A stretch of DNA of 64,000 nt, from assembly GCA_946811185.2 (NCBI GenBank), contig OX328102.1, positions 52,925,619-52,989,618 of the forward strand, given 5' to 3'. Source of the stretch: Hippopus hippopus (Eukaryota; Mollusca; Bivalvia; Cardiida; Cardiidae). Positions 43,701 to 52,700 of the stretch are shown piece by piece. The notes under the pieces were generated by a model. It searched no databases and was not told the DNA's origin. It saw only the letters and a program-made list of their open reading frames with translations. Numbering within the stretch: the first letter of the stretch is position 1; every line of letters starts with the position of its first letter. Made by a program: the position numbers and the translations under genes.

Positions 43701-46700
43701 AATGATGGATTTTGTAAAAATGATTAATTACTTTAACTATTTACCAAACGACAAAATTTTAGACTGGTCCAATTTGAAAGCATCTGCAGAAGACAAGCTA
43801 AATGTTGCACAAAATCAGAATTTTTTCTTTGAAAGGGTATAAAACATTGTTTGAAAAGGAGAAAATGCTGGTTACCAGTATTTTCTCCTTTTCCCACAAT
43901 GTTTTCAAAAGGCATTTTCCTCAGGGTCGTTAAAAGTTGAGATTGTGTGGCAAAGGGTTAATCCCACAAAGTTTCTACCCTATCAAAAAAAAATTGAGTC
44001 ATTTGAGACAGTATGAAATTGTCATCTGCAAACTGGACAGGTCTAAAATTTTGCTGTGTGGTAAAGAGTTAAACAACCTGGGGACAGAGGTATGACATAG
44101 GTTTGTAACAAGCTGTTCCTCTTTAACACTTTACCAAATGACAAAATTTTGGACTCGGCCAAATTGAAAGCAGTTGCAGACAACAAAATAATTGTAGCTC
44201 AAATGATGACTTCTGTTTTTAATTGGGTAGAAAACATTGTGTGTAGAGCAAAAAAAAGAGGTCATCATTTGAGCTACAATTAATTTACTTAATAAAGGGC
44301 TAATCCAAGCCAATCTTATAAACTTTACGAGGATGTTTTCTAGGTCGCTAACACTTGTGGTTAAACAAAACAATCAGAACAGAACATTTCTTTATTACAC
44401 TCAAAAGGTACATAAAGTACAACTAGAGGATGTGAAAATAATATCACAGGTGAAAAAAAAATAAACAATTGTTCCGATAAACAAGAGAAGTATAGGGTGG
44501 AGGAAAAAGGGAGGAAGAGAGACATGAGTCAAAAGTGTTTACATAAGAGTATCGCATGATATACCTGTGTGCATTGTGTCAGTAGTCTGATAAAAAAGAA
44601 CACCGTTAGAGGGCGTGGTCTTTAAAAATTATTTTGCTTGTGCGGTTGACGTCCACTACATGGAAACAATTTGGGGTAAGTGCATTTTCCAATATAATTT
44701 GCGTGATTTGATATTGATATATAAATGTAAATATTACAACAATTGAACATGATGCCCCTCTATCAAGTCCCAATACTGGATACTGGTAGAGGGACAGAAT
44801 GCATTTTACAGCTTTAGTGTGAATGAGGACCACATTACAGTAAAACAAGAGTAAGATAAGGTAATCTTTATAACCCCTTACCAAACAATGCCATTGTTTT
44901 CCAACTTATGGATACATTAAGGGAAAATTAGAGAATGTCAGTAACTGGCATTCTCTACTTTTGCCACCAAATTACATCCACTATCAATTCTAAGGACAGA
45001 AATCATATTTAAAGTTAAATGAAATTTGTCGTCTGCGAATGTTTTCAGTTAGGACCACTCTAGATTTTTTGCTGTTTGTTGAAGAGATAGGTACAGTTTT
45101 CAGCAATTGCTCGATAATTAATTCTATGTTGCAAGGATACTTTTATCCAGCAGTACATGTATTCAAGTTTCGAGCCGTTAAAAGAAGAAGGATTGTAACT
45201 GACATAGACTGATTTGCGGCGGTGTAGGCCAAGATCAGACTACACTTCTATGTAGAATTATCTCTGCCTACACCGCTAACAAAAGTGAGGTATTATTGCT
45301 CACGGATATTTTTAAACGGTTAATCAACATTTTATATCCGCTCCTAATTTTAAAGCCAGAAATCGCCTTTAAAGTAAAATAAAATTTGTCGTCTGCAAAC
45401 GCTTTCGGTAGGGACCACTCTCGACGTTTTGTTGTATGGTGAATAAATAGGTACAATTTCCAACAAAACCATAAATAGATGAATAAATAGGTACAGTTTC
45501 CAACAAAACCAAAAACTAAACATGTCAGGAAATCAGCAACAGAGCTCGATATTTCATTTTGTTGCTAGGATACTTTCAGTCATTACTACATGTATTTAGG
45601 ATTAGAGCCGTTTGAAGCTGACGTAGACTAAGTAGTGGCGGTATAGGCCAAGATCAGACTACACTACTGTGTAGGGATATCTTTGCTTATGCCGCTATCA
45701 AAACTGAGGTATTATTGCTCTCAGGCATTTATGGAAGTGTTAATCAGGGAGCATAGGCAAACTGTATGTTTTAGTACCGATTAAATGATTTCATTATTGA
45801 AGTGACAAAATGGCTAAGTTCTTTAAGTTTAGCAACGGATTGAGGGTTCACAATTGTTTTAAAATTTCTGTTATTCATATTTTCCAAAAATAAGTTTCTT
45901 TCATTTTCAAAGGAAGTACACTCGAGAACGTAGTGTTTTTCGTCGCCAATTGTATCAAGATTACAGAGGTTGCATTTTCTCTCCTGAAAAGGTGTGCCGT
46001 CATATCGGCCTGTTTCGACGGGTAAAAAGTGATTTGCAGTTCTAAACTTTAGCTCTGGTATGTAATCTTGTCTGCTTAATTTTTTTAAGTAATCTTCAAA
46101 TTCATGGTTTATTTTGAGAGAAAGGTATATTTTGCCTGTATTATTTGACCGTAATTGCTCACACCAATTTTGTTTAAACTGATCAGTAAGGGTTTGTTTA
46201 ACCATTTTATGGATATTTTCTTGGGTAATTAGAAACTGGTTATCCCACAGGTCAGGCCGGCCTACTTTATGGAGTATTTCTCGGATTTTATTTGGCCATT
46301 TGAAGGTATCATCTTGGAAATGTACCGTGTATTTATTTATCTTCAAACTGAATTTTTCACTTTTACCTACTAAAATTCGATTCCAAAACGAGATCATGCG
46401 ACTTTGTATATCTATAGAAATAGGATGTTGGCCGAGTTCTCCGTATAGGAATGACATGGGCGTTGATTTTCTGGAGTTTGTTATTTTGCGTAGGAAATTG
46501 TTATGAATGCATTCTTAAATGTCGGTGTTTTCATAGCCAAAAATCTCAGATCCATAAAGTAGAATGGGGAGTACAGTATGATCGAATAATTTCAGGGAAA
46601 GGTCAAGTGGAAGATCAGCATTGTAAATTCTAGTATACAGATAGTGCATAGCTTTATTTGCCTGTTCGGCGATATGTTTGCGAGCATTAAGGAAAGAGCC

Positions 46701-49700
46701 GTTGTTCGAAAAAGTGAGTCAGAGGTAATGATATTTGTTGGTCACTTCAAGAGAATGTGTACCAATTTTAAATGAATAATTCTGAAGAGTTCTGGCTCCA
46801 AAAACTACAACTTTTGTTTTATTAACATTGATTTTTAAATGCCAGTTTTTGCAGTAATCATTAAAAATATTCAGGTTGTTTTGTAGGTCATGCTGATTTG
46901 TCGAAAGAATAACGGTATCATCTGCATAGAGTAAAATCAACAGTTTAAGCCATAAAGTAAGATCATTTGGATCCTTTAGCTCTACTCCAGCTGAACCTTT
47001 TGATTCCATGTTTGACTGCAGATCATTAAGGTACAGAGAAAATAGTACAGGAGATAAATTTTCACCTTGCCTTACTCCTACTTCCGAGATGAAATTAGGT
47101 GAGATAGATCCATTATGTTTAATACAGGACTTGATGTTTTGATACATGTTGTAAATTACTTTAAAGAATTTGCCATTTATTTCATAGTTCAAAAGTTTAT
47201 GCCAAAGTCCCGGCCTCCATATCTTGTCAAATGCCTGTGAGAAATCGACGAAAGCGACGAAATTCTTCAGTTTTCGTTTTTTCAAAATTTCAAACAATGA
47301 ATGAAAGATGAAAATATGATCAGTGCACTAGTATTGTTTTCGGAAACCAGCTTGGTTTTCTTCGAGTATCGCATGTTCATCGAGATAAACCGTTATTCTA
47401 CGGTTCATTACAGACGTAAACAATTTACCTAGACAGCTTGATATTGTGATCGGACGGTAATTAGATGGTTCATTCGGATCACCTTTATTTTTAAATATTG
47501 GAATAATTGCTCCCTCTAGCCAAGTTGTTGGAATAAAACCGGTGTCTAAGACGCAGTTAAATAACTTAAAGTATAGTGGTAGTATTAGATGCTTCGTGGA
47601 TTTAATATATTCGTTAATAATATTGTCGAATTATTATTGTTTTTGCGAATGTCTAACAATTTGAAACCGTTGGTATTTGTTTTGTTATCTTGAGCTTTCC
47701 TTTTCAGGTTAATTGAGAGATTTTCAAGGATCTTGTGTTTGTCGAGGGTTGACTGTATGTCATAATCAATATCGAAGATGCTGTTCAAGTGCAAATCGGA
47801 AGGGACGTAATCGCACATACAGCCTACTCTAGAATTTGTGTCACCTGCGAGGTAAACGTATTTATTATTAATGCATTTTTCTGATATTTCATTTTCTAAG
47901 TTAGTAAATTGTTCTTCCATAAGAAATCTTGAATTTTCAGGTGGAATGTATATGACACCTAGGATAGAATTTTCATCAGTTTTAGTGAGATCCTTAGAAA
48001 TTGAAATCCATAGTAGATACTCAGAGACGTTTTCAACAAGACTGAAATATTTAACAATTGAGTCTTTGACATATATGCCTATGCCCCCAGATTTACACTT
48101 GTAGGGTTGCGATCTATTTTTGGAGAAAAATGTATAATTCTCTATATCGACCAAGTCTGTATTGTCCAAATGCGTTTCACAAATACAGAAAACATCGTAA
48201 TCATTTATAAGTTCAATAAACTCGGGATAGAGCAGACGACTTTTTAAATCGTTGACGTTTAAACAACCAAATGTCAATAACTGTTTATTCACAGGGTTGA
48301 ATGGTACACCTTTCCCCGACTTGTCCTAGTGAGTATCGCCGTTAGTAGGATTAACAGTTTGTGAATGGCTTTGACTACAGTTCATGAGATGATGATTTCC
48401 TGGGTTTGAGTCGTCAGTGGTCCACGGACGTTGGAAGCTACGACCGGTTTTTGGATCAGACTGCTTTGAGTGAGATGCACTAGTTCTGGATGGAGTGTGA
48501 TTGCGTCCTCTATTTGGATGAGGTGACAGTGATTGGGTTCGTCTGGACTTGTGCATAGGAGCATTGCTGGTGGACGATGTGTTGTCACTGCGTGTTTGAG
48601 GACTGTTGTTGGTGGACGATGTGTTGTCACTACGTGTTTGAGGGCCATTATGAGAAGTAGTGGCACAGGTAAAACAGTCTTGATTGGAGTCGGTGCTCGT
48701 GGATACACCCCCCTTTCTTTAAAAAAGGGTTAGAATTGGTTTGTTTTGAATCATGGTATAAAACGAGGCCCCAATCGGGGAATTTGTCCCTGATTGTTCT
48801 GCCATCCATAACAATCTTTGCTGGGTAAACAATGTTGACCTTTGTGCCAGGAATGGATTTCTTAAGATCTTTGTATTCTGGCCAGAGTTGTCGGCGGGCA
48901 TATGCTATTTCCTTCGGAAAGTCTCTATTTATGCTGTAGTCAGTACCCTTTAGTTTGTTTGCATTCTCTAATACATAACCGACATCTCTATAATCCAGGA
49001 AATACACAATAATATGTCTAGTATTGCCCCTCTTGTACTGACCCAAATGATGTGCACGAGGGATCACTGGGCAGGGGTCAATAAGAAGATGATTCTTAAG
49101 AAAAGTGGCTATCGTTGAATGACAATCCTCATTTTTGTTCAGGGATTCGACCAAAGAGTAAATTATTTCGGCGTGACCGTGCCTCCAGGTCAATAGCCTT
49201 ATATTCTAGTCTCTTTATTCGTAAATCATGGTCGTCCAGGAATATCCCGATTGAGTTGACCTTATTGCTTAAGGAAAGACACTCGTCGACCTTGAGGCTG
49301 ATCCCCTTATTTTGTTGGAACATGACTGATAATTTACCGTCAATGGAGAGATCCCCATATTCAATGTCACTAATAGAGCATGAACTTTGATCACCTGTAC
49401 TTTTTCTTAACCATTTTCTGTTTACAGTTACCAGATTTTCGTTACTCGCGGTTTCTTTGTGATTGACATTTGTTTTGGCCCCATTTAGCTGAAAACAATT
49501 TTGTGTCAAAATTCCATTATATTCCACATTTTGTTCACTGTTTGTAAATAAACCATCACTCATTTCACAGGTATCCATTTTTGTGTCACTTTTAATCACT
49601 AAATCCAACTTAAAAGTTAATAATTCTATTTTCTCCCTGACCAGAAAAAAATGTCAACCAGTGTTTAACCGGAACCTGAAGATCAAAATAATCTGAGGTT

Positions 49701-52700
49701 CCTTTGTGATAATCAATTCATCTAGTCACTCTATGCATTTTTAGAGTTCAACATTTAACAAGACGACAAAAATTAAGACTTGTTCAGTGTCCACAATAAA
49801 AGCATTTGCAGGTTAAATGTTCCTCAAATTATTAAATCAGTCCTTCAAAGGGGAGAAAACACTCTGGATAAGGGATCCAAGAATACCTCATGGTGGTACC
49901 TACTCTTGACTGTAAAATCTTAAATCAAAAAAGGGGCATAACTGTGTCAAAAATATTTTGAAGACTACCTCCACTTCTGGTACTGGTTCCCCTTTTGATA
50001 GCTAACAACTATCCCAGGTTTGAACTAAAAGTTTTCAGTGATCACAAAATTTTGAGAAAATTTCAAAGTTATTGCATGACGAAGAGGCAAGTGACAACAG
50101 GCCTATCCCAATACCTTTACATGATTTTTAAAAAAAAAAAACAGCCTTGCAAAAAAATGCCATTTACCAGCATTTTCTCCTTTTTCCATAATGCTTACAA
50201 AGGCCAACTTCCCCTTTGTCATCAGACTGTGGGATCATTTGGCAAAAGAGTTCATTTCCACACTGTTTGTGATTACTAATCTCACCATACCTGAGATGGC
50301 ACCTGCACATATTTTCTTCCACAAGGGTGTGTGTGCTGGATCAGTGGCGCCAAACAACTTTTTCAAAGGCTCATAGGCACCGAGGCGTATAGTACTGTAG
50401 GATCCTTCTCTCAATAATGATGGATATAACCTTCAAGCAAATAAAAGTATCTTTTGGTCCATTGAAACTTATCTGTTCAAACATATTAACTCTTTACCAA
50501 ACGACAAAATTACATACTAGTCCGAATTCAAAGTATTTGCAGATGACAAAACAAATGTGACTCAAAAATTAGAATTCATTTTGGGAAGGGTAGAAAACAT
50601 TGTGAGAAAAGGAGAAAATGCTAGTTACTAGTATTTTCTCCTTTTACCACAATGTTTCCAAAAAGCTTTTTCTTCAGGTTTGTAAAAACTTGTGATTGTG
50701 TGGTAAAGAATTAATCACTTTAGAGAACTGAACAGTCAGACCTGTCTCTAACAGCAGATGGTCTTTCAGTGTAAGTTGATTGCCATTAGCACCAATAGGG
50801 AATTTAGCATCAAAATTTTGGGTTGCTTAATACAGGTAATCTATAACGACAGGTTTAACTGTATATGCTAAATGGAATGATGCCAAAAACAATGTAGCAG
50901 TATGTTTTAATTGCTTATGTGTGTAGTGAACTAACAACAATTATCAGTTTTTCAATTAAATATCCCAGACAGTGTCAATCAATTCTGTGAAGACAGTTAT
51001 TGGTAACTGAAAATTTCCCTATACTACAATGTTTTGAAAAACATTCTTCCGCAGGGATATTATGTAATAGGATATACATGTAACCTGTTTTCATTATCAC
51101 TCTACATACAGAGTATTCTAGAAACATAAAGAACATTCATTGGTTTTTCCATTGTGGTTATATTTAGAAACAGGTTGTTTGTAAACAAGTTGTTTACTAA
51201 ACTATGTTGTCATCTTTCTAGAAAAGACTAATCTAGAATTTTCCAAGCTGATATAAATAGGAGTGACTTACTTGGTGGATTTGGATTTTGAAGTTAGACT
51301 TGTGCCTTTGAGGATACAGAATTAGTGAAAAGTGTTGGATTTAACTTGGGATATAGATCTGTAAGTTGATATTATATAATTTTTAAACAGGTTGCTCTTA
51401 TCTATTTGCAAGTTAAAACTATTGTTAATTTAGGTTTTAGGAACCAGAAATTTCATTACTTATTGTATTCTAAACATAATTCTTAATTTTGAGGGACTTA
51501 TTCTGTTTCTTGTTCTAAGACTAAAAATTGTCAAAATTCCATTCAAACTTAACTCTTATTGTACTTTTTTGTCTTTATTCATTAATAAATATTGTTAATT
51601 GTTAAAGGCTTGTTGCTGGTTTTCTTTCTCATTACGCTTGTCTCGTAACAATATAAAATCACAGAACTATCTGGTAAAGGGTTGACCCACAAAACTCTTA
51701 CCCCTTATAAAGCCCCAATATCCCCTCATCCCTTATGATGGTACCACAGCCCTTCAGCCAGCCATCATAATACCTCCCTTTTAAATGGCTGAGTCCTTTC
51801 TGTTGAGACATTTCATTTTCAAGCTGCATTCGAATCTTGATAACGTCAATCGGGTTTGTCACTGAAATTAAGAGAAAAGTACACTTTCAACGCTTTATCA
51901 GACAACATAATTTTAGACTTGTCAAAATCAAAAGAATTTGCAGACGACAAAATAAATATGACTCCAAAACTGAAACTGGTCCTAGGAAGGGAAGAAAACA
52001 TTGTGTGAGAAGGAGAAAATGGTGGTGACCAGCAGTTTCTGCTTTTTTGACAATGTTTTCAAAGAAATCTCTATTCAAGCTATTAAAACTTGTACTTGTT
52101 TGGCAAAGGTTCAACATCTCTATCAGATAATGAAATATTATACTAGTTCAAACTGAAAGCTTTTGCAGGTAGCTAAGTGTACATGCATCTCAACTGACAG
52201 AATTTGTCTGTGAGGGGTACAAAACAATGTGGGAAAAGTAGATAATTCTGGTTATGTTTTCCATCCTTCAGACCTTTCCTAATTTTTAACTGTCCTAATG
52301 AAGAAGGCTTCAGGAAACATTATAGGAAATGGTGAAATTGCTGGTTACCAGCATTTTCTCAATTTCCCACAGTGTTTACTACTCCATCAAAGAAATTTCA
52401 GACATGCAATCACATGGAAGTTGTCGTCTGCATATCCTAGTCCAAAATTTAGCTATCATGAGTCAAAAATATCATTAATTTAGTATGCCAAATGATTGCA
52501 AGCCTAAACAGTAATGGGAAAGTCTAGGAGCAGAGAGAACATCATAGTAGTGGTAAGAAGTCTGATCTTCACTTGATCAGGTGAAATTAATGTGCAGTCT
52601 GATTTTGTTAGATCCCTATCCATTAAAACAACTTAATCCTTCATCCTTTACAAACACTCCTGAGCTTTTACAAACCCGAGATAAAAGGCTTTAGAAAACA

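Larger units (their letters stand above)
44373..49640 (-). mobile_element. Degenerate LINE in carrier intron 3
   Basis: Minus-strand non-LTR retrotransposon with ORF1 (about 49608-48648), endonuclease (48292-47585), reverse transcriptase (about 47620-46719) and C-terminal zinc-knuckle region (46457-45771). The 3' UTR probably runs to about 44373, where the minus strand reads AGTGTAATAAAGAAATGTTC; MITE and duplicated sequence interrupt it. Frameshifts, an in-frame stop and a deletion make it inactive. It lies in the same orientation as the host gene. The clade is not assigned; the ORF1 type recalls L1-like elements. Confidence 0.85.

Noticed and set aside
45000..45745. Pairs of GGCCAAGATCAGACTACAC stems as a riboswitch or structured RNA
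   Set aside because: The same stem recurs at many sites as MITE-2; a mobile origin explains it better.
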